NCBI GenBank assembly: GCA_018223035.1
Contig: JAAEZD010000004.1
Location: 62,001 to 126,000 of the forward strand
Direction: 5' to 3'
DNA: 64,000 bases
From: Heliomarina sp018223035
Lineage (GTDB): Bacteria; Pseudomonadota; Alphaproteobacteria; Rhodobacterales; Rhodobacteraceae
The stretch's first letter is position 1. Each line of letters starts with the position of its first letter. The notes beneath the pieces were generated by a model that was not told the origin of the DNA, did no database searches, and saw only the letters and a list, made by a program, of their open reading frames with translations. This document shows positions 8,869 through 17,368 of the stretch, in pieces. A program made the position numbers and the translations under genes.

Positions 8869-9949
8869 GGGCAAACTCTGCCACAGGGTCGCGGGTTTCG
8901 CTACCAATGGTTGACACAGGGTTAACGCCGGCTGGACGATCGGCGCCAAACCGGGCAACACGCGGGTCCATCAGGCGTTTCCAGAGCGGTGGGACGGTTG
9001 CGATCAGCGCCATGACCGGAAAGGTCGAGGGCAGCATCGGCATTTCATCCGGGTTCAGACGAAGGGCGGTAAAGCGGCGCGTGGGGGCCACGTGATGGTC
9101 CGAATGGCGCGGCGCGTTGAGCATCATCGCGGCGGAGTACCAAGGGCTCGCGTTCCAGGAATGGCGCGGAGAAACCGGCTCGAGCCGCCCATTGGCAAGG
9201 GTTTTGCGGCGCAGCCCGTAATGCTGGACGTAATCCGACAGCATCAACTGCATCTGTGCGAATGTCGTGAGGGTGAGAAGGGCGAACAGGCCGGGCCATC
9301 CGGCGATGAGCAGGGCGGCAATCACCGTAACCGCGCCGCCCGAAGCGTATAAAACGTAGGGGTGCACACCCCGCGCGTGGCCTTGCCGAAGACGGTTTTC
9401 GGCGCGAAGCCCGGCGCGGAATGACCCGACGACGGCGCGGAGCCAGAAACGATGGAACCCTTCGCCAGGGCGCGCCGAATTCGGATCGCGGTCGCTGGCG
9501 ACAAAGGGGTGATGCACCCGCAGATGGGCCGAGACGTGATGGCCGAAGAGCAGCGAGGTGAAGATCGCGGTGCCAAGGCGGCGAAGCCCGCGTTGCGGGG
9601 CATGGATCAGCTCATGCCCGGTGGCATTCGAAATCTGACCGAGAAACAGGCCGATGCCGAACCAGAGAGCGACAGTGCCGGCAGGGTTGCCCCTACCATC
9701 GGCCAAGGCATGAACGCCCAGCCCGAGCAGCAGGAAATGCGCCGCAGTCAGAACAATGCAAAGCCGGTTGCCATGCGCCAGCGCGGGGGCATCGTCGCGT
9801 GGCAGGGCAGGAGGTCGGGTCAGCCGGTCAAAGGCAAAGACGACAAGAGTCATGGAGGCGAGCCCGAGCCAGATCCAGACCCCACCCGCCATGCAGCCGA
9901 GACCAAGCAGGACCGCAGGTGTCAGGCTGGCCATCGCGTAACGGATCAT
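8786..9949 (-). CDS. AlkB-type membrane di-iron hydroxylase (alkane 1-monooxygenase family)
   Basis: A 387-residue membrane protein with several hydrophobic segments and the histidine boxes of the membrane di-iron hydroxylase family: HELIHAPQR, HLRVHHPF and NAPRHSDHH, plus YVQHYGL before the last. AlkB enzymes hydroxylate terminal carbons of alkanes or related lipids using rubredoxin as electron donor; the substrate here is unknown and no rubredoxin gene is nearby. The start at 9949 has GGGAA about 8 bases upstream. The last ~50 residues after MDPRVARF look unlike the family and their codons overlap the next gene, so the true end may be near 8922 (see findings). Confidence 0.82.
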   Translation of the reverse strand: MIRYAMASLTPAVLLGLGCMAGGVWIWLGLASMTLVVFAFDRLTRPPALPRDDAPALAHGNRLCIVLTAAHFLLLGLGVHALADGRGNPAGTVALWFGIGLFLGQISNATGHELIHAPQRGLRRLGTAIFTSLLFGHHVSAHLRVHHPFVASDRDPNSARPGEGFHRFWLRAVVGSFRAGLRAENRLRQGHARGVHPYVLYASGGAVTVIAALLIAGWPGLFALLTLTTFAQMQLMLSDYVQHYGLRRKTLANGRLEPVSPRHSWNASPWYSAAMMLNAPRHSDHHVAPTRRFTALRLNPDEMPMLPSTFPVMALIATVPPLWKRLMDPRVARFGADRPAGVNPVSTIGSETRDPVAEFAHATTIADSDRFPRPAAGRSIRDERRGV

Positions 9950-10176
9950 TAATTTCCCTTCCCGTAGAACGCGACTTTACGCTAGGGCGACATGGGCCGC
10001 GATTTTCGCTTTGATACGGGTCAAAGGCTCAGGTCTGGTATCAGATGCGCGACGCCATGCATCATATGGGAAAGCTCAAGGCAACGCAAAGTCGCTCTGC
10101 CCTGTCGCTTTTGATCGAATGACGTGCCGCGGGTGGGATATAGATTGCTTAAGAATTGAACAGGGAAGCCGGCGAA

Positions 10177-11862
10177 ATGCAGGATCGGGAAGCAAAGGGT
10201 GTCTGGAAATCCGGTAAGGGCAAGGGGCGGCATACGCCCAAGGGCCGGCAGCTGGAGGATACAGCCTGGGACGATGTCCGTGCGCTGCTGGGGGACCGGC
10301 CGCGCCGTCGCGACCTGCTGATCGAATTCCTGCACCTGATCCAGGACGAATACGGGCATTTGTCTGCCGCTCATCTGCGGGCGCTGGCCGAGGAGATGCG
10401 GATCTCCATGGCTGAGGTTTACGAGGTGGCCACGTTCTACGCGCATTTCGACGTGGTGAAAGAGGGCGAAACGCCTCCGCCCGCGCTGACCATCCGGGTG
10501 TGCGATTCGCTGTCTTGTGAGTTGGCAGGATCGCAGGCGTTGAAAGCGGCGCTTGAAACCGGGCTCGACCCGGCAGAGATCCGGGTGCTGCGCGCGCCGT
10601 GCATGGGCCGGTGCGAAACCGCGCCGGTGCTGGAGATCGGCCATAACCACATCACCCATGCGACGGTCGAAAAGACCACGCAGGCGATAGAGGCGGGCGA
10701 TACCCACACCCATATCCCCGAATACGAAGGGTTCGAGGCCTATCGCGCGGATGGCGGATATGAGACGCTGCTTGATCTGCGCGAAAACGGCGACTGGGAA
10801 GGGGTGCAGCAGCTGATCCTCGATTCAGGTCTGCGGGGTCTGGGCGGCGCAGGCTTTCCGAGCGGCAAAAAGTGGGGCTTTGTTCGGGGCAATGCCGGTC
10901 CACGTTACCTTGCCGTGAACGGTGACGAAGGCGAGCCGGGGACGTTCAAGGACCGCTACTACCTTGAACGCAGGCCGCATGCCTTTCTCGAGGGGATGCT
11001 GATCGCCGGATGGGCGGTCGAGGCGGAAACCTGTTTCATATACATGCGGGACGAATACCCCGGAATCCTCGAAATCCTGCGCCGGGAAATCCGCGCGCTC
11101 GAGGACGCGGGGATCGTCGCGCAGGGGTATATCGATCTGCGGCGCGGGGCCGGGGCCTATATCTGCGGCGAAGAAAGCGCGATGATCGAATCCATTGAAG
11201 GCAAACGGGGAATCCCGCGTCACCGGCCGCCCTTCGTGGCGCAGGTCGGGGTCTTTGACCGGCCGACCTTGGTGCATAATGTCGAAACGCTTTACTGGGT
11301 GAACCGGGTCTGCCGAGAGGGGCACGGCCTGCTCAGCAAGATGGAATTCAACGACCGTACCGGTCTTCGGAGTTTTTCGGTTTCGGGCCGGGTCAAGCAC
11401 CCGGGCGTGCACCTGCTGCCTGCCGGGTCGACCATTTCGGACGTGCTCGAAGCGGCAGGCGGTATGCTCGACGGGCATGAGTTCAAGGCATACCAGCCGG
11501 GCGGGCCGTCTTCCGGATTGTTGCCCGCCTCGCTGAACGACGTGCCGCTCGATTTCGACATGTTGCAGGAACATGGCACCTTTATCGGATCGGCGGCGGT
11601 GGTGATCCTGTCGGACAAGGACAGCATGCGCGACGCGGCGTTGAACATGCTGCGCTTTTTCGAGGATGAGAGCTGTGGCCAGTGTACACCCTGTCGGGTG
11701 GGCTGCGAAAAGGCGGTGAAGCTTATGCAGGCGGATCACTGGGATCAGCCGCTGCTTGATGAGCTTTGTACGGCGATGGCGGATGCGAGCATCTGCGGGC
11801 TGGGGCAGGCGGCACCGAACCCGATCCGCAGCGTGATCCGGCATTTTCCCGAAGAAGTCTGA
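10177..11862 (+). CDS. Fused NuoE-NuoF type NAD-linked oxidoreductase subunit (formate dehydrogenase beta/gamma-like)
   Basis: A 561-residue fusion. Residues ~25-190 are NuoE-like: a helical bundle (DEYGHLSAAHLRALAEEM) and a thioredoxin-like [2Fe-2S] site with cysteines in CDSLSC (~109) and CMGRC (~143). From ~200 on it is NuoF-like: NADH/FMN sites GLGGAGFPSGKKW and NGDEGEPGTFKDR, GAGAYICGEESAM, and a [4Fe-4S] site SCGQCTPCRVGC (~498-510) with the last cysteine in ICGLG. Such fusions are the diaphorase module of soluble NAD-dependent formate dehydrogenases. No molybdopterin alpha subunit is adjacent, so the partner is unknown. The ATG at 10177 follows AGGGAAG; a TTG at 10156 is the alternative. 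Confidence 0.88.
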   Translation: MQDREAKGVWKSGKGKGRHTPKGRQLEDTAWDDVRALLGDRPRRRDLLIEFLHLIQDEYGHLSAAHLRALAEEMRISMAEVYEVATFYAHFDVVKEGETPPPALTIRVCDSLSCELAGSQALKAALETGLDPAEIRVLRAPCMGRCETAPVLEIGHNHITHATVEKTTQAIEAGDTHTHIPEYEGFEAYRADGGYETLLDLRENGDWEGVQQLILDSGLRGLGGAGFPSGKKWGFVRGNAGPRYLAVNGDEGEPGTFKDRYYLERRPHAFLEGMLIAGWAVEAETCFIYMRDEYPGILEILRREIRALEDAGIVAQGYIDLRRGAGAYICGEESAMIESIEGKRGIPRHRPPFVAQVGVFDRPTLVHNVETLYWVNRVCREGHGLLSKMEFNDRTGLRSFSVSGRVKHPGVHLLPAGSTISDVLEAAGGMLDGHEFKAYQPGGPSSGLLPASLNDVPLDFDMLQEHGTFIGSAAVVILSDKDSMRDAALNMLRFFEDESCGQCTPCRVGCEKAVKLMQADHWDQPLLDELCTAMADASICGLGQAAPNPIRSVIRHFPEEV

Positions 11863-11946
11863 GGCGCTGTTGGCGCTATCTGATCATCCGCTCTTCCATC
11901 CGGCGTGGTGCTGGACTACGTCATGGGGGCAATTGCGGAGTAGATC

Positions 11947-13341
11947 ATGGCATTTTTCACCAAGCTGAAAGATCGCTTGTTCAAATCCTCTTCCAAGCTG
12001 GAGCAGGGTCTGGACGCGATCGTGGAAGATGGCGGCGAAGCCGAAGAGGTTGCAGCGGTGACGCGCGCGGCCGATCCGAAACCCGACACGCCGCCAACCC
12101 CGGATCCGACACCCGAGCCGGAGCCGACCCCCATTCCGGACCCGACCCCGGATCCCGACCCGGCGCCGATCCCCGACCCGACGCCGGAGCCGACCCCGAT
12201 CCCCGAGCGCGAGCCGGACCCGGAACCGGACGTGCCGCGGCCGACGCCGCGTCCCGATCCGAAACCGGATCTGCCGTCGCCGACGCCTTCGCCGACCGAG
12301 GTCCCGTCACCATCGCCCAGCGAAGTGCCGGATAATCCCGAGCCGGGCCCGATCTCTCCGCCGAGCGAAGCGCCGATGCCAAGCGATCCGCAGCCCTCGA
12401 TTTCGCCCGACCGGCTGGACATGGGCGCGCCTGAACCCGCACGGGGCGGAGGAGGGCTGCTGGGCCGGTTGCTGGGCCGCAGCGCGCCCAAGACGGTGGT
12501 GCGCCGGGTGCTGGATGACGACATGCTGGAACAGCTCGAAGAGCTGCTGATCAGTGCCGACATGGGCGTGGACACCGCGCTACGCGTCACCGCGAACATG
12601 GCCGAGGGTCGCTTTGGGCGGAAACTTTCGGTCGATGAGATCAAGCAGTTTCTCGCCACCGAAATCGCGCGGGTGATGGAGCCGGTCGCGCGGCCCCTGC
12701 CGATCTATTCGAAACGGCCGCAGGTCGTGCTGGTCGTCGGGGTGAACGGGTCGGGCAAGACCACGACCATCGGCAAGCTGGCAAGTCAGTTTCGTGCCGC
12801 TGGCAAGAAGGTGGTGATCGCGGCGGGTGATACCTTCCGGGCGGCGGCGGTGGAGCAGTTGCAGGTCTGGGGCGACCGGGCCGGTGTGCCGGTGCTGACC
12901 GCGCCGGAAGGGTCGGATCCGGCAAGCCTTGCCTTTGACGCGATGACCAAGGCGCAGGAAGACGGGGCCGATCTTTTGCTGATTGACACCGCAGGGCGGT
13001 TGCAAAACCGCGCCGACCTGATGGAAGAGCTGGCCAAGATCGTTCGCGTGATCCGCAAAAAGGATGAAACCGCGCCGCATAACACCCTGCTGGTGCTGGA
13101 TGCGACGACGGGCCAGAACGCGCTGAGCCAGGTCGAGACCTTCCGCAAGATTTCCGACGTGTCCGGTCTGGTGATGACCAAGCTGGACGGGACCGCCAAG
13201 GGCGGCGTCCTCGTCGCGCTGGCCGACAAGTTCGGTCTTCCGATCCATGCCATTGGCGTGGGCGAGCAGATCGACGATCTCGCCCCGTTCGACCCCGATG
13301 AATTTGCCGCCGCGCTGACAGGGATGGATAGCGCCGCGTGA
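11947..13341 (+). CDS. ftsY: Signal recognition particle receptor FtsY
   Basis: A 464-residue SRP receptor GTPase that docks SRP-ribosome complexes at the inner membrane. The N-terminal ~160 residues are a low-complexity P-D-P-T/E-P-E-P repeat that replaces the acidic A domain of other FtsY proteins. The N domain (VLDDDMLEQLEELLISADMG) and the G domain follow. G1 is GVNGSGKTTTIGKL at about 262, then the DTAGR motif at about 346 and TKLDG at about 410. The C-terminal GVGEQIDDLAPFDPDEF is diagnostic. The gene begins 84 bases after the NuoE-NuoF stop and runs convergent to the MgtC-like gene. Confidence 0.97.
   Translation: MAFFTKLKDRLFKSSSKLEQGLDAIVEDGGEAEEVAAVTRAADPKPDTPPTPDPTPEPEPTPIPDPTPDPDPAPIPDPTPEPTPIPEREPDPEPDVPRPTPRPDPKPDLPSPTPSPTEVPSPSPSEVPDNPEPGPISPPSEAPMPSDPQPSISPDRLDMGAPEPARGGGGLLGRLLGRSAPKTVVRRVLDDDMLEQLEELLISADMGVDTALRVTANMAEGRFGRKLSVDEIKQFLATEIARVMEPVARPLPIYSKRPQVVLVVGVNGSGKTTTIGKLASQFRAAGKKVVIAAGDTFRAAAVEQLQVWGDRAGVPVLTAPEGSDPASLAFDAMTKAQEDGADLLLIDTAGRLQNRADLMEELAKIVRVIRKKDETAPHNTLLVLDATTGQNALSQVETFRKISDVSGLVMTKLDGTAKGGVLVALADKFGLPIHAIGVGEQIDDLAPFDPDEFAAALTGMDSAA
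12085..12400 (+). repeat. Proline/aspartate/glutamate repeat tract inside ftsY
   Basis: The DNA repeats a degenerate 6-12 base unit (CCGGACCCGACCCCG-like) that encodes PDPTPEPE-type repeats, residues ~48-150 of FtsY. It is in frame, keeps acidic character through D and E, and likely forms an extended linker. Such tracts change length easily by slippage and are prone to assembly error. Confidence 0.85.
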
Positions 13342-13375
13342 AAATCTCCTTTTTCGAAGACCGGCACCGGGGCCG

Positions 13376-13858
13376 TCAATGCGTGCCCATGCCCTTTTCC
13401 AGCCAGCGCAGACCGATCAGAACCGCGGTGACCAGAAGGGTCGCGAGCGCGGCCAGCGGTGCTTGTCCGGCACCGCAGGCAAGACCGATGGCCCCGGCCA
13501 GCCACATTGAGGCCCCGGTCGTCAGGTTCCTCACCTTGTCGCCCGAGGTAAAGATTACGCCCGCGGCGAGAAAGGCGACACCGGCGGTGACGGCCTCGAC
13601 CAGACGCAGGGGGTCGATCTGCACCTCGTTGCCGACGCCAAAGGGAAGGCTGCCAAGGTGTTGTGAGACGAGGATAAACAGGCAGGCGGCGATCGAGACG
13701 AGCATATGCGTGCGCAGACCGGCAGGTTTACGACGCCATTCCCGCTCCATGCCGATCACGGCGCCAAGCACCAACGCGGCAAGCATGCGCGTCAGGGCCA
13801 CAACCAGCGGCACTTCGGAGAAGGTATTGGTAAGTTCGTCTACAATCGTGTCCCACAT
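13376..13858 (-). CDS. MgtC/SapB family membrane protein
   Basis: A 160-residue inner-membrane protein of the MgtC/SapB family. Several hydrophobic segments are visible, and the family core appears as ALVLGAVIGMEREWRRKPAG followed by LRTHMLVSIAACLFILVSQ and ITAGVAFLAAGVIF-like sequence (AVTAGVAFLAAGVIF). The family is linked to magnesium limitation and survival in acidic conditions, but the transport role is unproven. It is short, as are many alphaproteobacterial members that lack the C-terminal cytoplasmic domain. It lies between ftsY (convergent) and the EamA gene (divergent). Confidence 0.88.
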   Translation of the reverse strand: MWDTIVDELTNTFSEVPLVVALTRMLAALVLGAVIGMEREWRRKPAGLRTHMLVSIAACLFILVSQHLGSLPFGVGNEVQIDPLRLVEAVTAGVAFLAAGVIFTSGDKVRNLTTGASMWLAGAIGLACGAGQAPLAALATLLVTAVLIGLRWLEKGMGTH

Positions 13859-13927
13859 GAATTTTTCCCTCGTCTGCGATTGTCACAAAACTGACACATC
13901 CTATCACAGGTTCCCGGTGGGCGTAGA

Positions 13928-14830
13928 ATGAGCGACTGGCTGGTTTCGCTTGAAGGCACTACGGCTGGCCATCAGCTTGCGTTGTTCCTTGCCTTGCTCG
14001 CCGCGTTTCTTCACGCGGTCTTTGGGGCGCTGCAAAAGGGGCGGTACGATCCCTGGCTGTCGCGCGGGGCCATCGACGTTTTCTATTGCCTGATGTCGAT
14101 CCCGTTCGTGCTTTTCGTCGTGCCGTGGCCCGAGGCGCATATGTGGCCGATCTTTGCCGGGGCTTTTGTCATCCACCTGTTCTACAAGCTCCTGCAGGCG
14201 CAGGCCTATACCAAGGGCGCTTACACAGTGGTCTACCCGGTGGTGCGCGGCATGGGGCCACTGTTCACCGTCATCGGGGCCTATTTCATTTTCGGCGAGA
14301 TCTTTGCGCCGATGCAGTGGATTGGCGTGGGGGTATTGCTGTCAGGGATCTTTGGTCTTGCGCTTTATAACCTGATCTTCCTTGTCTCGGAACGCGACAC
14401 GCTCTGGGCGGCGCTGGGCCTGGCAGTCATGACCGGGCTCTTCGTGGCGCTTTACACCACCTATGACGCCTACGGCATTCGCGCGACGGCCGATCCGTTC
14501 ACCTTCCTGTTCTGGTTTTTCATGCTCGACGGTCTGGTGATGCCGATCATCGGCTTTGTACGCTGGCGGCGCATGGATGCCCCGCCCAATCCAGGCCCGC
14601 TTTTGCTGCGTGGCTTTTTCGGTGGCATCGTCGCCTATTTCAGTTTCGGGTCGATCATGCTGGCCACCCGGCTGGACAAGGTCGGCGAAGCGGCGGTACT
14701 GCGCGAGACATCCACCGTTTTTGCCGCGTTGATTGGCTGGCTGGTGCTGAAGGAAACCGTGGGGCCGCGCCGGATCGCGCTGATGTCCCTGATCGCCATT
14801 GGCGCGGTCATCGTAGAAATGGGAGGCTGA
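13928..14830 (+). CDS. EamA/DMT family transporter
   Basis: A 300-residue integral membrane protein with about ten hydrophobic helices arranged as two EamA repeats. The repeat boundaries are recognisable by VYPVVRGMGPLFTVIGAYF in the first half and by EAAVLRETSTVFAALIGWLVLKE in the second. The family exports or imports small metabolites across the inner membrane; no substrate can be assigned. The start is an ATG at 13928 with GTGGGCG upstream. The gene is followed by the YciB-type gene after 8 bases, so the two are likely co-transcribed. Confidence 0.88.
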   Translation: MSDWLVSLEGTTAGHQLALFLALLAAFLHAVFGALQKGRYDPWLSRGAIDVFYCLMSIPFVLFVVPWPEAHMWPIFAGAFVIHLFYKLLQAQAYTKGAYTVVYPVVRGMGPLFTVIGAYFIFGEIFAPMQWIGVGVLLSGIFGLALYNLIFLVSERDTLWAALGLAVMTGLFVALYTTYDAYGIRATADPFTFLFWFFMLDGLVMPIIGFVRWRRMDAPPNPGPLLLRGFFGGIVAYFSFGSIMLATRLDKVGEAAVLRETSTVFAALIGWLVLKETVGPRRIALMSLIAIGAVIVEMGG

Positions 14831-14838
14831 GAGCCCGA

Positions 14839-15450
14839 ATGGCGAAGCAGAAGAAAGAGATCAACATCTGGTTGAAACAGGTGCTGGAACTGGGGCCGCC
14901 GATCCTGTTTTTCCTGATCTACCTGCGCATCAAGGAAGACGTGTTTGTCTTTGGTGGCACGGAATATTCCGGGTTCATCGTCGCCACGCTGGTCTTTGTG
15001 CCGATCCTGCTGATCGCGATGGGTATCTTGTGGCAACTGACCGGCGAACTCAGCCGGATGCAGATTTTCACCGCCTTCATGGTCATCTTCTTTGGCGGGC
15101 TGACCGCGTGGTTCAACGACGAACGGTTCTTCAAGATGAAGACGTCCATCGTCTATGGCGTATTCGCCGTTCTGCTGGGCATCGGTCTGATGCGCGGGCG
15201 ATCCTATCTCGAATACGTGATGGGCGACATGATCCCCATGCGCGAGGCGGGATGGATGCAGCTTACCCGGCGGCTCTGCATCTGTTTCGCGCTGCTCGCC
15301 ATCGCGAATGAACTGGTGTGGAGAAACCTGTCCACCGATCTCTGGGTCAAGATCGAGACCTTCGGTTTCCCCATCATCCTGTTCCTGTTCCTCTGGGCGC
15401 AGATCGTCGCGCTTCAGGCGCATATGATCGACGAGGATGACAATGCGTAG
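14839..15450 (+). CDS. YciB/IspZ-type inner-membrane septation protein
   Basis: A 203-residue polytopic membrane protein of the YciB (intracellular septation protein A) family. Recognisable segments are QVLELGPPILFFLIYL at the start, TAFMVIFFGGLTAWFND, FFKMKTSIVYGVFA, and ANELVWRNLSTDLWVKIETFG, which is the best-conserved family stretch (shown here by its parts ANELVWR and LWVKIETFG). The family influences cell-envelope synthesis and division in enterobacteria. It lies directly after the EamA transporter gene, with a stop at 15450 only 12 bases from the convergent GST gene. Confidence 0.92.
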   Translation: MAKQKKEINIWLKQVLELGPPILFFLIYLRIKEDVFVFGGTEYSGFIVATLVFVPILLIAMGILWQLTGELSRMQIFTAFMVIFFGGLTAWFNDERFFKMKTSIVYGVFAVLLGIGLMRGRSYLEYVMGDMIPMREAGWMQLTRRLCICFALLAIANELVWRNLSTDLWVKIETFGFPIILFLFLWAQIVALQAHMIDEDDNA

Positions 15451-15462
15451 ACGCCTTGCCCG

Positions 15463-16155
15463 TCATTTCTTGAAGAGGAGTTCCTGCGCGGATCTGTCGG
15501 GCAGTTGCTTGCGCAGATCGGCATGCAGGTCGCGCCCGCGCTGAACGCCTGGGCGGGCGCTGACCGTGTCGAGCCAGCGCGCCATATGCGGCTTGTCCTC
15601 GATGGTCTGTTCCTGCCGCTTGTACAGATGCGCCCAAGGCCAGATCGCCATATCCGCGATGGTAAAGTCCGGCCCGGCGACAAATTCGTGCTCTGCTAAC
15701 TGCTTGTCGAGAACGCCGTAAAGCCGCGCGACCTCGCTGCGATAGCGGCCCTGTGCATAGGGCAGTACCTGCGGCGGGTCCATGTCGGGGGCGTATTGCA
15801 GGAAGTGATGCGCCTGTCCGGCCATCGGACCCAGACCACCCATCTGCCACATCAGCCACTGGTCAACGGCAATCCGGTCCCGTTCACTCGTGCCACAGAA
15901 CTTGCCGGTCTTGCGCGCGAGATATTGCAGGATCGCTCCGGATTCAAAAATCGAGATCGGCGCACCGTCCGGCCCGTCGGAATCGATAACCGCGGGCATG
16001 CGGTTGTTCGGCGAAATCTTCAGGAACTCCGGCTTGAACTGGTCGCCTTTCTGGATGTTCACCAGATGTGTGTCATAGGCCAGCTCCATTTCCTCGAGCG
16101 CGATGGAAACCTTCCAGCCATTTGGTGTCGGCCAGAAATACAGATCGATTGTCAT
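15463..16155 (-). CDS. Glutathione S-transferase family protein (YfcG/Nu-class-like)
   Basis: A 230-residue two-domain GST. The N-terminal thioredoxin-like domain has LYFWPTPNGWKVSIALEEM, with TPNGxK as in the Nu-class disulfide-bond oxidoreductases YfcG and YghU, followed by ISPNNRMPAV and the glutathione-binding FESGAILQYLA. The C-terminal helical domain carries QWLMWQMGGLGPMAGQ and the FTIADMAIWPW motif. Known Nu-class members reduce small disulfides with two bound glutathiones, so this is the likely activity. Its stop faces yciB; the start diverges from nothing close, since the next gene upstream is on the same strand. Confidence 0.9.
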   Translation of the reverse strand: MTIDLYFWPTPNGWKVSIALEEMELAYDTHLVNIQKGDQFKPEFLKISPNNRMPAVIDSDGPDGAPISIFESGAILQYLARKTGKFCGTSERDRIAVDQWLMWQMGGLGPMAGQAHHFLQYAPDMDPPQVLPYAQGRYRSEVARLYGVLDKQLAEHEFVAGPDFTIADMAIWPWAHLYKRQEQTIEDKPHMARWLDTVSARPGVQRGRDLHADLRKQLPDRSAQELLFKK

Positions 16156-16183
16156 GTCTCATCCCCGTTCTAATCGGGCGCGA

Positions 16184-17128
16184 TCATGACGCTTTCTGCG
16201 GCGCAAGCAAGGGCAGCGCAATGGCAGGGGGCGCAACAAGGCGTGACCAGCGGCGCGGGGGCGCATCCGGAACGGCCTGTTGCACGCGTTGCAGCGGCCA
16301 GCGGGCCGGGTTGCGCATCAGGTCGTTGTAAAAGCGCAGCGTGCCCGCGCGGGTATAGGTCGACCAGTGGCAGATGCGCCTTTCCGGGTTGCTCAACGGC
16401 GCCCCGAGACGGTGAAGATTGCCTAGCGTTTCGGTGCAATCCAGTTGCAGCGTCACCGCATTCGGGGCGTCGAGACCTAGCCCGATGGCGCGGTCGCCGG
16501 GAACGGGAGGCGCGATCAGCCGTTCGAAGAGGAAATCGAAGGTGTCGTTTTCGCGGCTGGTGATGTTGAAGAACTCGGTGGTCTGCCCGGCCGCCGTTTC
16601 CAGCGCCGACTGTGCGGTTTCGCGATAGCTGGCCCCGGTCAGTGACACGATGCGCTGAATGGCATTGGCTGGCAGGTGGTAGAGTGCCTGCAGCGCGACT
16701 TCGGTACCCATCGAATGCGCGAGCAGGTGGACCGGGCGGAATGGGCTCTGACGACGCAGGTCATTCAGCAGTTGCGCAAGCGCCCGGCCTGCCTCGATGG
16801 CCCGGCGGCGGGCGCTCCAGAGCGGGCCGCGCGCGTCCCAGCCAAAGGCGATGCCCAGACCTTCGTTCGCGTGGCCGGTGCCGAACCCGAGCTGTCGGGG
16901 CCAGCTTGGCGAATGCCAGGGTCGGTCGCGTGGATGCATCGCCATGAGGTGAAGGTGGGGGCAGTGGTCCGGCATTCCGGGGCGATACTTGTAGCCGTGG
17001 ATCATCACGATGACCGGTTCGTCGCGCGTTGCCTCGGCGGTGACCTCGGCGAGGCGGAGGTAGAGGGGCTGAGTCCCGCAGTGCAGGCGCGGCTCGCTCC
17101 CCTTCGCATTGATCCTGATCAGCGGCAT
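16184..17128 (-). CDS. Alpha/beta hydrolase fold protein
   Basis: A 314-residue protein with an alpha/beta hydrolase core. It shows the oxyanion-side strand VIVMIHGYKYRPG, the nucleophile elbow LLAHSMGTEVALQAL, and a late histidine-containing segment, possibly in RICHWSTYTRAG. The region around FGWDARGPLWSARRRA resembles proteins of the DUF900-like esterase group. Substrate is unknown. The ATG at 17128 (MPLIRINAKG) is preferred over an ATG at 17140. It is divergent from metZ; the 267-base gap between them holds the metZ promoter and SAM-II riboswitch. Confidence 0.78.
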   Translation of the reverse strand: MPLIRINAKGSEPRLHCGTQPLYLRLAEVTAEATRDEPVIVMIHGYKYRPGMPDHCPHLHLMAMHPRDRPWHSPSWPRQLGFGTGHANEGLGIAFGWDARGPLWSARRRAIEAGRALAQLLNDLRRQSPFRPVHLLAHSMGTEVALQALYHLPANAIQRIVSLTGASYRETAQSALETAAGQTTEFFNITSRENDTFDFLFERLIAPPVPGDRAIGLGLDAPNAVTLQLDCTETLGNLHRLGAPLSNPERRICHWSTYTRAGTLRFYNDLMRNPARWPLQRVQQAVPDAPPRRWSRLVAPPAIALPLLAPQKAS

Positions 17129-17228
17129 CGCGCACCTCATACCAGATGTTGTGGCTGCTATCTGGCCGATGCGTATGACGTCGGGATGAAGCTATGGTTA
17201 CGGCACCGTGACGATGTGGATTGGTGCC

Positions 17229-17256
17229 TTGACTTTCCGTTGCTGTCACCAGTAAA
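17229..17256 (+). promoter_or_regulatory. Putative sigma-70 type promoter for metZ
   Basis: TTGACT at 17229-17234, a 16-base spacer, then AGTAAA at 17251-17256. The expected transcription start, near 17263, falls a few bases before the riboswitch, which supports the assignment. The -10 element is a weak match. Confidence 0.45.
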
Positions 17257-17268
17257 GGACACCCATGC

Positions 17269-17322
17269 TTCGTGGCGATTTGTTACCGGATTGCGGGCCA
17301 CGTTAAATATTCCGCTAAAAGG
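17269..17322 (+). promoter_or_regulatory. SAM-II (SAM_alpha) riboswitch upstream of metZ
   Basis: The sequence matches the SAM-II pseudoknot aptamer. The P1 stem is CGTGGC (17271-17276) with GCCACG (17297-17302). The conserved GATTTG loop follows the 5' strand. The 3' pseudoknot strand has TTAAA and then CGCTAAAAGG (17313-17322). SAM-II aptamers bind S-adenosylmethionine and repress methionine synthesis genes in alphaproteobacteria, typically metA, metX or metZ. Here it lies about 75 bases before the metZ start and just before a U-tract hairpin, which fits control by transcription termination. Confidence 0.92.
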
Positions 17323-17335
17323 TCAGGATGAAAGG

Positions 17336-17368
17336 CCCCTTTCGCTTGACCGCGTCTGGGGTTTTTTT
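17336..17368 (+). terminator. Intrinsic terminator/attenuator in the metZ leader
   Basis: CCCC (17336-17339) pairs with GGGG (17358-17361), an inner CGC (17343-17345) pairs with GCG (17352-17354), the apical loop is TTGACC, and seven T residues follow (17362-17368). An upstream GGTCA (17321-17325), at the 3' edge of the aptamer, can pair with TGACC (17347-17351) inside the terminator loop. This offers a switch between alternative structures. Confidence 0.75.
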
